This document shows positions 16,042 through 23,375 of a DNA stretch of 64,000 bases, in pieces. Origin of the DNA: DLAJ01 sp964655525 (GTDB lineage: Bacteria > Bacillota > Clostridia > Lachnospirales > Lachnospiraceae). Position 1 is the stretch's first letter. Each line of letters opens with the position of its first letter. Under the pieces are notes generated by a model. It saw nothing but the letters and a program-made list of their open reading frames with translations. It did no database searches and was not told the DNA's origin. Position numbers and translations under genes: made by a program. Location of the stretch: positions 186,001 through 250,000 of the forward strand of contig CAZZNE010000002.1 of the NCBI GenBank assembly GCA_964655525.1, in the 5' to 3' direction.

Positions 16042-16485
16042 TTAACCTGAGTTTTGCCGCCACGGTGCGTCATAGCGCTTTTGCAGACGATCATACTCCC
16101 TGTTGATCGCCTGAAGCGTTTCCTTATCTCCATAGAGGTTGTCCGTATGAAAAATCTTGATCAGGTCGCGATAACGCTTTTTTAAGGCAAGCTGATTTGT
16201 CACACCCTTAAAGAACACGGAAGCATCCGTCTCCTGCTGCATGCCCTCGTCGTCATACCTGCCGTATGACCGCTCCTGATGCTCCTGCTCCGCCTTTAAT
16301 TTCAGCTTCTCCCACTCAACCTTACGCTTGTCCTTATCAAGCTGAATATAAGCCTCTTTTAGGATTTCAAGCTTTTGATCAAACAGCGCGCTCTGCTCTT
16401 TTAACATCCGACGCTCCAAATCCAGCTTCATCCGCTCCGTATCTATGAAATTTTGTTCTTTTTGTTTGTCCCAATTTCTATCCAT
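16042..16485 (-). CDS. coiled-coil protein with J-domain-like C-terminus
   Basis: 147 residues. Start at ATG 16485, whose A is also the last base of the preceding gene's TGA stop. Residues 1-75 are a highly charged long helix. Residues 98-138 (LALKKRYRDLIKIFHTDNLY ... INREYDRLQKRY) look like the second half of a DnaJ J-domain, but the invariant HPD is HTD (His113-Thr114-Asp115) and the first helix is not clear. J-domains stimulate Hsp70 through HPD, so activity on DnaK is doubtful. Role unknown; it is coupled to a 47-residue membrane protein. Confidence 0.65.
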   Translation of the reverse strand: MDRNWDKQKEQNFIDTERMKLDLERRMLKEQSALFDQKLEILKEAYIQLDKDKRKVEWEKLKLKAEQEHQERSYGRYDDEGMQQETDASVFFKGVTNQLALKKRYRDLIKIFHTDNLYGDKETLQAINREYDRLQKRYDAPWRQNSG

Positions 16486-16628
16486 CAGCAATCACACGAA
16501 AATAACCGATACCCAACAAAAAACAACAAGGCACTGAATAATATTCCCCAAAACAGGTTCGGCAGAAACATCATAAATATCATCCCGACGGAAATCCAGA
16601 TCAAGACAAAGCCGATTAGCTTCTTCAT
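16485..16628 (-). CDS. 47-residue membrane protein
   Basis: A short frame starting MKKLIGFVLIWISVGMIFMM and ending RLFSCDC. It is almost entirely hydrophobic, with two likely membrane helices (residues 4-22 and 26-43) broken by PNLFWG, which suggests a hairpin in the membrane. The stop TGA overlaps the ATG of the J-domain-like gene by one base (TGATG), a typical translational coupling signal. The Shine-Dalgarno (AGGGAAA) is rather far from the ATG. No known family recognised. Probably anchors or partners the downstream protein (inference). Confidence 0.6.
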   Translation of the reverse strand: MKKLIGFVLIWISVGMIFMMFLPNLFWGILFSALLFFVGYRLFSCDC

Positions 16629-16668
16629 ACTATGATATTATGCATATTTCCCTGTTTTTGTGCATGGC

Positions 16669-16752
16669 AGTTCCCTATAGGAACTTCTTGCCCCGGAAGA
16701 ATTTGCAAATGCAAATTCTTTGAAAGATTGGCGCATTTGCGCCAATCTTTTT
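16669..16752. repeat. Triple hairpin abutting the ytfJ stop
   Basis: AGTTCC/GGAACT (16669-16685), AAGAATTTGC/GCAAATTCTT (16697-16720) and AAAGATTGGCGC/GCGCCAATCTTT (16723-16750). The ytfJ TAA occupies 16752-16754, inside the T run. The middle stem is identical to the one at 806-830. Confidence 0.75.
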
Positions 16753-17147
16753 TATTTCTCAGGGAACGCCGCGTCGATCGCGTCGTCATCGCTGAGCTCA
16801 TCCGCTCCCTGCTTCTTTTTTGTAATCTTATCAACCAGATCAGGGATCATGTCAAGGATTTTCGTCATCGTATCCTGATTCTTAACATTGACTAACTTGG
16901 TCGAACCGTCCGGTTTAATGACAAGCACCGCACTCGGAGACATTTTTCCCGTCATCCCGCCGCCACCGCCGTTTTTCTTCTCGCCTGCGGAAGCGCCCGC
17001 GCCAACGCCAAACGAAACATCCACGAGCGGCAGAATGATAATATCGCCGATCTTCGTCGCCTCACCGATCACGGTTTTCGCAGATAAAAACGCATCCATC
17101 CCCTTAAAGAGGGACTCCATCACCTGTGCAAAATTATTCTCCGTCAT
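16752..17147 (-). CDS. ytfJ: YtfJ/GerW family sporulation protein
   Basis: 131 residues. Opening FAQVMESLFKGMDAFLSAKT, then VIGEATKIGDIIILPLVDVS, a glycine-rich loop (GVGAGASAGEKKNGGGGG), and SPSAVLVIKPDGSTKLVNVK are hallmarks of the family. In Bacillus, YtfJ (GerW) is made in the forespore and needed for normal germination. The start ATG overlaps the DUF2953 stop by four bases (ATGA). This pairing with DUF2953 is common in spore-formers, supporting a sporulating organism. Confidence 0.93.
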   Translation of the reverse strand: MTENNFAQVMESLFKGMDAFLSAKTVIGEATKIGDIIILPLVDVSFGVGAGASAGEKKNGGGGGMTGKMSPSAVLVIKPDGSTKLVNVKNQDTMTKILDMIPDLVDKITKKKQGADELSDDDAIDAAFPEK

Positions 17148-18217
17148 GCTTCATTTTCCTCCCTTTTTAGCATATGCAGAAATGTTTTTACATCCTTATT
17201 AAAATAAACACGCCATGCAATGCGGATCAATGTGACGATGCGGATACGCCCTTTCAGGTACAGGCTGCCGCGCATACATTTTTCATCGAAATCCGCCGTG
17301 ATGCTCACATTATTTCCATAGATGGGATAGAACATACTCACGATCGCAATGATCTGTCCCGTGACCGCCGGATCGCCCATGCCGATCGTAAGGCTTCCTC
17401 TCAGCTTAGTCGGCGCGATATGCTTCAATAATCTGCCAAGCTCCCGCTTCGCTAACGCGAAAGTACGCTGACCTTGCTCACTTTTCAGCACTTCGGAATA
17501 ATAGCCGATCAGCTCTTTCACTTTTTCTATCTTACCACAGATATTCTGAATTGTGTACAAAATCTTGGAAAAGAAAGCGCGCACCGCCTGAATAAACTGT
17601 ACAAGCTTCTGAAATAAGGACAATTTTTCTTTTTTTTCGCCCTCTGCTTCCGCGTCGTTCTCGTTCGTATCCGAAGTGTTGTCCGTTTCCGTCCGCTTAT
17701 CTTCTTCTGATTCAACCGTTTCCGACAAAACCGCTGTACCATCCGGTCCGGGGCATGCGACTTCACCCGATGCTGTTTTCGTTTCGCTTTCCGTTCGATT
17801 CGCGTCTGCCGTTTCCCCTGCCGCTGTTTCCACACCGCCTTCTGTTCCGGCTTCTGCTTCGGTATCGACCCTATCCCGCGTCTGCTCCGCCTTTTTTCCA
17901 CGCTCCCGCTTTTTCTCTTTTTGCTTGTCTTTGCTCTTTTTCGGCTTTTTCTCCTCCGGTTCCGGAATGCGCTTGACCGGAATGCCGAATACCCGTATGA
18001 CGATGCCGAACGTCCCGTCATAGACCGCCTTCGCATGAAGCAGATGCAGCAGCCACGATACGCATGCGCGCGCTTCCACGCTCTGATCCGCTTCCACATT
18101 CAGAGAATAGCGGATGGGAACGAACAGCACGACCAAAATGATCAGCAAAATCAGTCCGAGCAGCGACAACAGCGTAATCCCTATGATTTTTAACAAAAGT
18201 AACAGGATATGTATCAT
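17144..18217 (-). CDS. DUF2953 domain protein
   Basis: 357 residues. One N-terminal membrane helix (residues 3-35, MIHILLLLLKIIGITLLSLL). A folded DUF2953 region (residues 40-85 and 225-350) is interrupted by an unusually long low-complexity segment (about residues 85-205) made of Lys/Arg/Glu and then Glu/Thr/Ala residues. The end GSLTIGMGDPAVTGQIIAIV and RIRIVTLIRIAWRVYFNKDV match the family. Function unknown, but the gene is usually next to ytfJ, as here (ATGA overlap). It is also ATGA-coupled to a 21-residue upstream frame. Confidence 0.85.
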   Translation of the reverse strand: MIHILLLLLKIIGITLLSLLGLILLIILVVLFVPIRYSLNVEADQSVEARACVSWLLHLLHAKAVYDGTFGIVIRVFGIPVKRIPEPEEKKPKKSKDKQKEKKRERGKKAEQTRDRVDTEAEAGTEGGVETAAGETADANRTESETKTASGEVACPGPDGTAVLSETVESEEDKRTETDNTSDTNENDAEAEGEKKEKLSLFQKLVQFIQAVRAFFSKILYTIQNICGKIEKVKELIGYYSEVLKSEQGQRTFALAKRELGRLLKHIAPTKLRGSLTIGMGDPAVTGQIIAIVSMFYPIYGNNVSITADFDEKCMRGSLYLKGRIRIVTLIRIAWRVYFNKDVKTFLHMLKREENEA

Positions 18218-18279
18218 AACAACCTCAGAATCCCAAGCATATTCAGTAATATTAACAGAATAAACAGTATGATCAGCAT
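18214..18279 (-). CDS. 21-residue membrane peptide upstream of DUF2953
   Basis: The frame encodes MLIILFILLILLNMLGILRL plus a final Leu, a single hydrophobic helix. A perfect AAGGAGG lies 5 bases before its ATG, better than any site in front of the DUF2953 gene itself, and its TGA overlaps the DUF2953 ATG (ATGA). This looks like a translated micro-protein or a leader that drives DUF2953 translation by coupling. Confidence 0.5.
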   Translation of the reverse strand: MLIILFILLILLNMLGILRLL

Positions 18280-18289
18280 CTCGTCCTCC

Positions 18290-18610
18290 TTAGCGCGGCT
18301 TGTCCGGCTGCATAAAACAGGACTTAAAATCAGTATTACCGGTTTTTTGATAAATATCTGCCATAAATTCCGCAAGCATCGCAACCGCCGCCTCATGACT
18401 GTCCGCAAGACCGACAATGCACAGATTTCTCCTGCGCAGAAAACGGAACTTAAAAAACGCACAGTGATAAATGTCAAACAGATTTGTGCCGCTGCCTAAA
18501 ACGATCACATAGACATTCGTCATCCCGATACCGAACCGCAGCTTACGGCATATTTTCTTTTCTTTTTTTTTCAGGCTCTCTGATACCATGAGCGGATGAT
18601 GAAACCACAT
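18290..18610 (-). CDS. conserved-looking protein of unknown function, 106 aa
   Basis: ATG 18610 chosen because GAGG lies 9 bases upstream. It begins MWFHHPLMVSESLKKKEKKI and continues with a compact alpha/beta region (NVYVIVLGSGTNLFDIYHCA, LCIVGLADSHEAAVAMLAEF), ending in a polar tail. Soluble. I recall similar small proteins near sporulation/segregation genes in Lachnospiraceae but no defined function. It is 10 bases upstream of the 21-residue peptide, so it probably heads the operon ending with ytfJ. Confidence 0.7.
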   Translation of the reverse strand: MWFHHPLMVSESLKKKEKKICRKLRFGIGMTNVYVIVLGSGTNLFDIYHCAFFKFRFLRRRNLCIVGLADSHEAAVAMLAEFMADIYQKTGNTDFKSCFMQPDKPR

Positions 18611-18680
18611 AGGCATATTCCTCAAAAAAATACATGATGTAATCATCATAACACATCTTGAGAAGTTTTAACAGTTTTCA

Positions 18681-18709
18681 TTGCACAATCCCGCAGAATA
18701 ATTTATAGT
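18681..18709 (+). promoter_or_regulatory. SigmaA promoter of the HD-GYP gene
   Basis: TTGCAC (18681-18686), 17 bases, TATAGT (18704-18709), 27 bases before the ATG at 18737. Confidence 0.6.
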
Positions 18710-18736
18710 ATAAGTAGAAATAGGGGGGATTTACAT

Positions 18737-19798
18737 ATGATCAGCGTTGCAACTATTGCTCTACAACCGGGAATGGAGCTTGCGGAGGATGCTGTTTCCA
18801 TGAGAAGCGGCGTGATCTGTCCTGCGCGTACGAAGCTCGATCAGAACATGATCGATAAACTCAAACGTTATCAGATCATGGTCGTTACCGTGATGGAACC
18901 TGAGGATTACACAACGACACACTATGAGAAGATCGCGTGCAGCCGTGCATTCAAAAGTTTTGCGGAACAATACCAGACACAATTGAATACCTATAAGCAG
19001 ATGATCAATGATGTTATGGAAGATCGTATCTACATTAACACAGATCTTCTGCTAACCATCTACCACACCCTCTACGACAATGTCGGTGACGGCGATCTGC
19101 TGCTCGATATGCTCTATAGCATGCTGCCGAGCGAGGACAACGTTACTTACGCGCACTGCTTAAACGCCGCGCTGATCGCGGGCGTCTTTGCTTCATGGCT
19201 GGATTTTGACGAGAGCGAATCGAATCTGATGATCCTCTGCGGTTTTCTTTATGACATCGGCAAGCTGAAGCTGCCGAATAAACTCATCTGGAAGGTCGGA
19301 AAACTCACCGATTTTGAATTTAACTGGATGAAGACCCACACGACCATCGGCTACGATCTGTTAAAAAATCAACCGATCGACCAGCATATTATCAACGCCG
19401 CCTTAATGCATCATGAGCGCGATAACGGGACAGGCTATCCGAATAAGCTCATGGGGGACGCCATTGACCGCTATGCCAAATATATGGCGATCGTCGACGG
19501 CTACGATGCGATGACAAGCGCGCGAAGCTACCGCAATTCGCTCAATCCTTTTCAGGTCATCACGAATTTTGAGCGCGGCGGGCTTTATCAGTACGATCTT
19601 ACCGTCGTCAAGCGAATCCTCATGCACATTGCAGCGCATCAGGTCGGACATGTTGTAACACTCAATGATGAACAGTATTCTCCGGCAACTGTCCGCATGG
19701 TGAATCCCGACAACCTCTCGCGTCCGATCATCGAAACGGAGAATGGGATTATCGATATGCGCAGCTTCCCCAAACTGGAGATCACTGCTATTTTATAA
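18737..19798 (+). CDS. HD-GYP domain protein with altered HD motif
   Basis: 353 residues, no membrane segment. Residues 1-130 are an uncharacterised helical N-terminus. Residues 131-310 are an HD-GYP domain: His140, His201, the HHERDNGTGYP motif (225-235) and the VDGYDAMTSAR segment (254-264) are all present. The central HD pair reads Tyr172-Asp173 (FLYDIGK instead of LHDIGK), so one metal ligand is lost. HD-GYP proteins hydrolyse cyclic di-GMP with a two- or three-metal centre; this one may be weak or a binding-only protein. GGGGGGA lies 7 bases before the ATG. Single-gene unit. Confidence 0.88.
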   Translation: MISVATIALQPGMELAEDAVSMRSGVICPARTKLDQNMIDKLKRYQIMVVTVMEPEDYTTTHYEKIACSRAFKSFAEQYQTQLNTYKQMINDVMEDRIYINTDLLLTIYHTLYDNVGDGDLLLDMLYSMLPSEDNVTYAHCLNAALIAGVFASWLDFDESESNLMILCGFLYDIGKLKLPNKLIWKVGKLTDFEFNWMKTHTTIGYDLLKNQPIDQHIINAALMHHERDNGTGYPNKLMGDAIDRYAKYMAIVDGYDAMTSARSYRNSLNPFQVITNFERGGLYQYDLTVVKRILMHIAAHQVGHVVTLNDEQYSPATVRMVNPDNLSRPIIETENGIIDMRSFPKLEITAIL

Positions 19799-19848
19799 AA
19801 AAGAACTGCCGCTTCGCTTTTCGTTCGCGCCTGCGGCAGTTCTTTTTT
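19797..19848. terminator. Bidirectional terminator
   Basis: GAACTGCCGC/GCGGCAGTTC stem (19803-19842) flanked by A6 and T6, placed between convergent genes; both stop codons lie in its A/T arms. Confidence 0.9.
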
Positions 19849-20299
19849 AACAGTTGTGTGGTAATGTCCACTTGCTTGTTTTTTTCATTTCCAAATATTC
19901 CTGGTACGCCTTTTCCAAAATCTGCTTCTCATTGGAAAATTTCAGCAAATGGTATGCTTCGTGATACTTATAGAATCCCGAATCGACAAAATATTCTTCG
20001 CGTTGGGGCTTGCTGTAATAGCTCTGCGCCATCATCAGATACCAATGCACGCATTTTGATACGATCCCTTCGGGAACGGTAAAGGTGTATTCACTCTGAC
20101 CGACATATTTCATGATGGACGCTTTTGCTCCCGATTCCTCCAACACCTCACGGAGCGCCGTCTCCATATGATCTTCGCCCTTTTCCACGGTTCCCTTCGG
20201 CAATACCCAGCCCTCATATTTATTGCGAAAATTCTTATAGAGGAGCAGGATCTTACCGCGAAAAATAACCACACCGCCGCAGCTCGTTGCTTCAATCAT
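19847..20299 (-). CDS. Nudix hydrolase
   Basis: 150 residues. ATG 20299 chosen for GGAGG 7 bases upstream and the family start MIEATSCGGVVIFRGKILLL. The Nudix box is complete: GTVEKGEDHMETALREVLEE followed by SGA, giving the magnesium-binding Glu residues. The family cleaves nucleoside diphosphates linked to other groups; the substrate cannot be told from sequence, though diadenosine polyphosphates are common for proteins of this shape. It lies downstream of the SEDS-PBP gene. Confidence 0.92.
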   Translation of the reverse strand: MIEATSCGGVVIFRGKILLLYKNFRNKYEGWVLPKGTVEKGEDHMETALREVLEESGAKASIMKYVGQSEYTFTVPEGIVSKCVHWYLMMAQSYYSKPQREEYFVDSGFYKYHEAYHLLKFSNEKQILEKAYQEYLEMKKTSKWTLPHNC

Positions 20300-20417
20300 T
20301 GCAATTCCTCCGTTCGACGTGTGTATGCCCGATGCGTCATGACGCGGATGCATCATACGCTTTTCCTGAAACAAGTATACATGAATCGGACACAATATGC
20401 AAATAGTATTGCTCTGT

Positions 20418-23375
20418 TTAACGATTCAAATACTCCCGAAACAGCATTTGGGCAATCGGAACGGCATAATCTCCGCCCGCTCCCGCCTCCTCAATAATAA
20501 TGGTGACAGCGATCTTCGGATCATCTGCCGGCGCAAATCCGGTAAACCATGCATGCGCACCATTGGATGACTCGTCAAATTCCGCGGATCCGGTCTTTCC
20601 TGCCACGACAAACGCCTCATCTTCCAACCGATAACCGGTCCCGTAATCACATACCGCCACCATCAGTTCCGTCAACTGCTCTGCCTCCGCATTGCTAAGG
20701 ATCATGCCGTAGCTTTGCGGCTCATATTTGCGCACAAGGTCACCCTCATAATTCTCCACGCGGGACACCACATAGGGAGACATTAGTTCCCCGCCGTTTG
20801 CGACCGCACAGGTCACCATACACAAATGCAGCGGCGTCATGAGCGTTTCTCCCTGTCCGATCGCGGATTGCAGCATCGCGTCATCCTCCGTATCCCGCCC
20901 CATCGACACACGGCTTGTATTCGTCCTAAGCGCACCCGGAAGTGCTTCGTTAAAATAGAGCGCGTCCAGCGTCTCGCCGAATTTTTGACGGTCCAAAGTC
21001 ATACCGATATTTGCAAACGAAGAATTGCAGGACCTGGCAAACGACTGCTCAAAAGAAAGCGTCCCATGCGCATGATGTCCGTAACAGTGAATGGCGTCTC
21101 CGTCCTCTGTGCGGTAATTTCCACCGCACCGATAGGAATAATCCTGTATTCCCGTCGGATTCTCCCTGATATATTCCAATGCGGTAAAGATCTTAAAGGT
21201 AGAACCGGGCGGATACATTCCCTGCGTCGCGCGGTTTACCAAAACGGAACTCTCCTCATCCTCAAGCAGATCGCTCCAGATTTCCTCAATCTCATTCGGG
21301 TTAAAATCAGGCTTTGACACCATGGCGAGAATCCTGCCCGTCGAAGGCTCCATCACCACGATTGCGCCGTTTTCCGCTCCTAAAAGACGGTACGCCATCT
21401 CCTGTAAGCTGACATCTAAGGTCGTGATCACCGTATCTCCCCTGTTTTTTACATTGTTCAGATCATTGGCAATCTGTCCGCTGATCGACTGGTGGGAGCT
21501 GACAAGATTATAGTTCATGGAAGACTCGATTCCCATACCGCCGTTCGCCGCATACCCGACCACATGCGCAAACATGGCTTCGTAAGGATACCGGCGTGTC
21601 TCCGTCCCATCCTCCTCCGGCCTCGTATACGCAAGCACCTCGCCGTTTTCCGTTTTGATCGTTCCACGGACATTTAATGCCGACAACGCCTGTTGCCGTG
21701 TAATATTATACGGGTGATTCACAACCGTTTCCCGCTGTACGGTCATAAAAAACAATATATATCCCACCATCGCCAGAAAAAGCACGGAGAACAAACCTGC
21801 GGGCAAAAACGTCCGCCGTCGCAGAGAAACCGCCTCCGCAGCCGCCCCGCAGCGTATGTTTTCCACGACCTCATCGGAATCATCGGACGCGGACTGTGGC
21901 TGTATTTCTTCCGTCAATCGCGCCTCTGCCTGCGGCTGTGCTTCGTCATCCAATCGCACCTCTGCCTGCGGCTGTATTTCGTCCTCTAATTGTACGCCTT
22001 CCTGCCATTGTACTTCTTCCTCTAATTGTACATCTCCCTGCCATTGTACTTCTTCCTGCAGATCAATGTCCGTCAGTTCTTCTTCCTCCCGATCTGCACT
22101 CCACACGACCACACCCTGCACAACGGCAAACATGAGGATCGTGACCATGACCGAACTGCCGCCATAGCTGACCAGCGGCAGCGTGACGCCCGTCAAGGGG
22201 ATCAGCTTGATCCCGCCGCCGATCGTCAAAAACACCTGAAAAATATAAATCACACCGATGCCATACGAAAGCAGCCTGTAAAACGGTTCTTTCATGCCAT
22301 GAGAAATCTGAATGAAGGTAAAAAAGCATGCCAGACACAGCAGGATGAGACAGATACCGTACAACACGCCCAGCTCCTCCGCAATGGCGGAAAATATAAA
22401 GTCCGCCTCCACATACGGAATGCTTTCCGGCGCCCCCTGACACAACCCGAATCCGAACCAGCCTCCCGTGCCGATCGCAAAGAGCGACTGCGCAAGCTGG
22501 TAACCCTTGCCCGTCACATCCTTCCACGGATCAAGCCAAACCGCAACCCGCACTTTTACATGATAAAATAGCTTATACGCCGCCATACACCCTAAAAGCC
22601 CTGCAACGGCCGACAGGAAAATATAGCGGAACTTTCCGGTTGCAGCATACAGCACAAACACATACATGACAAAAAAGATCGCTGCACTTCCCAAGTCCGT
22701 TGAGGCAGCAAGAATCATCACATAAAGCAGACTGACAAGCGCCGAGAGCAAAATTCTTTTCCAATCCGGCTTTTCACACAAAACCGCCGCCAGAAAAAAC
22801 AGAAATAGCAGCTTGACAAATTCGGACGGCTGAAACGTGAAACCAAACAGGGAAAAAGAAATTTTAGAACCGTTTGTTGCCGCACCGAGCAGGAGCACAA
22901 CCCCCAATGCGATCAGACCGCACAGCGCATAGCCCCAAGTCAGTTTTTTCAACAGCCGTACTTTTTTGATCAAAATCGGCACGATCAGCGTGAGCGCCAA
23001 AGACACGATCGCGATCGCAAACTGCCTGACCGCTTTTGTGACGGAAATCCGCGTGATTACGATCATTCCCGTACACAAAAACATGAACATATGATTTAAG
23101 AGCGCCCGATGAAACTGCGGATAGATTATTTTATATAGATTTCTTATTAAAAGGAATACCACCTGCTGAATCGCAAAAAAGGCCAGATAAAAATAGTCCT
23201 CTTTTTTCAGGCATAACACAAAAAAGCCGGTCAGATGAATCAGAAATATATAAAGATACTGTCTCGTATATCCGCGTTTTCCATCTCTGGTCAAAGAAAG
23301 AAAGCTCTCCAGCGTATAGAGCGCAAACAGGATTGCCATCAAATATCGTGAACCATCGTAATACAAATTTACCAT
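20418..23375 (-). CDS. SEDS glycosyltransferase fused to class B penicillin-binding protein
   Basis: 985 residues in one uninterrupted frame. Residues 20-430 are a polytopic SEDS (FtsW/RodA/SpoVE) domain with GSKISFSLFGFTFQPSEFVK and the catalytic-type VEADFIFSAIAEELG (Asp325). A Glu/Gln repeat linker (residues about 438-492) is followed by one membrane helix (about 525-545) and a transpeptidase domain with STFK (Ser725, Lys728), SCN (782-784) and KTGS (927-930). SEDS enzymes polymerise lipid II glycan and class B PBPs cross-link it; here both are one chain. The usual N-terminal PBP dimer domain is short. ATG 23375 overlaps the U32 stop (TAATG), with GAGGTG 7 bases upstream. Confidence 0.93.
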   Translation of the reverse strand: MVNLYYDGSRYLMAILFALYTLESFLSLTRDGKRGYTRQYLYIFLIHLTGFFVLCLKKEDYFYLAFFAIQQVVFLLIRNLYKIIYPQFHRALLNHMFMFLCTGMIVITRISVTKAVRQFAIAIVSLALTLIVPILIKKVRLLKKLTWGYALCGLIALGVVLLLGAATNGSKISFSLFGFTFQPSEFVKLLFLFFLAAVLCEKPDWKRILLSALVSLLYVMILAASTDLGSAAIFFVMYVFVLYAATGKFRYIFLSAVAGLLGCMAAYKLFYHVKVRVAVWLDPWKDVTGKGYQLAQSLFAIGTGGWFGFGLCQGAPESIPYVEADFIFSAIAEELGVLYGICLILLCLACFFTFIQISHGMKEPFYRLLSYGIGVIYIFQVFLTIGGGIKLIPLTGVTLPLVSYGGSSVMVTILMFAVVQGVVVWSADREEEELTDIDLQEEVQWQGDVQLEEEVQWQEGVQLEDEIQPQAEVRLDDEAQPQAEARLTEEIQPQSASDDSDEVVENIRCGAAAEAVSLRRRTFLPAGLFSVLFLAMVGYILFFMTVQRETVVNHPYNITRQQALSALNVRGTIKTENGEVLAYTRPEEDGTETRRYPYEAMFAHVVGYAANGGMGIESSMNYNLVSSHQSISGQIANDLNNVKNRGDTVITTLDVSLQEMAYRLLGAENGAIVVMEPSTGRILAMVSKPDFNPNEIEEIWSDLLEDEESSVLVNRATQGMYPPGSTFKIFTALEYIRENPTGIQDYSYRCGGNYRTEDGDAIHCYGHHAHGTLSFEQSFARSCNSSFANIGMTLDRQKFGETLDALYFNEALPGALRTNTSRVSMGRDTEDDAMLQSAIGQGETLMTPLHLCMVTCAVANGGELMSPYVVSRVENYEGDLVRKYEPQSYGMILSNAEAEQLTELMVAVCDYGTGYRLEDEAFVVAGKTGSAEFDESSNGAHAWFTGFAPADDPKIAVTIIIEEAGAGGDYAVPIAQMLFREYLNR
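21901..22063 (-). repeat. 36-bp tandem repeat in the SEDS-PBP linker
   Basis: Units at 21901-21936, 21937-21972, 21973-22008, 22009-22044 and a partial one to 22063. Each encodes a 12-residue unit of the form LxEExQxQxxxx (for example LEDEIQPQAEVR, LDDEAQPQAEAR). Copies differ at several bases, so the array is old, but repeat-number changes between strains are possible. Confidence 0.85.

Noticed and set aside
16669..16752. A MITE or other insertion element
   Set aside because: The paired hairpins lack terminal inverted repeats shared by a longer unit and target-site duplications, and their stem sequences vary between copies.
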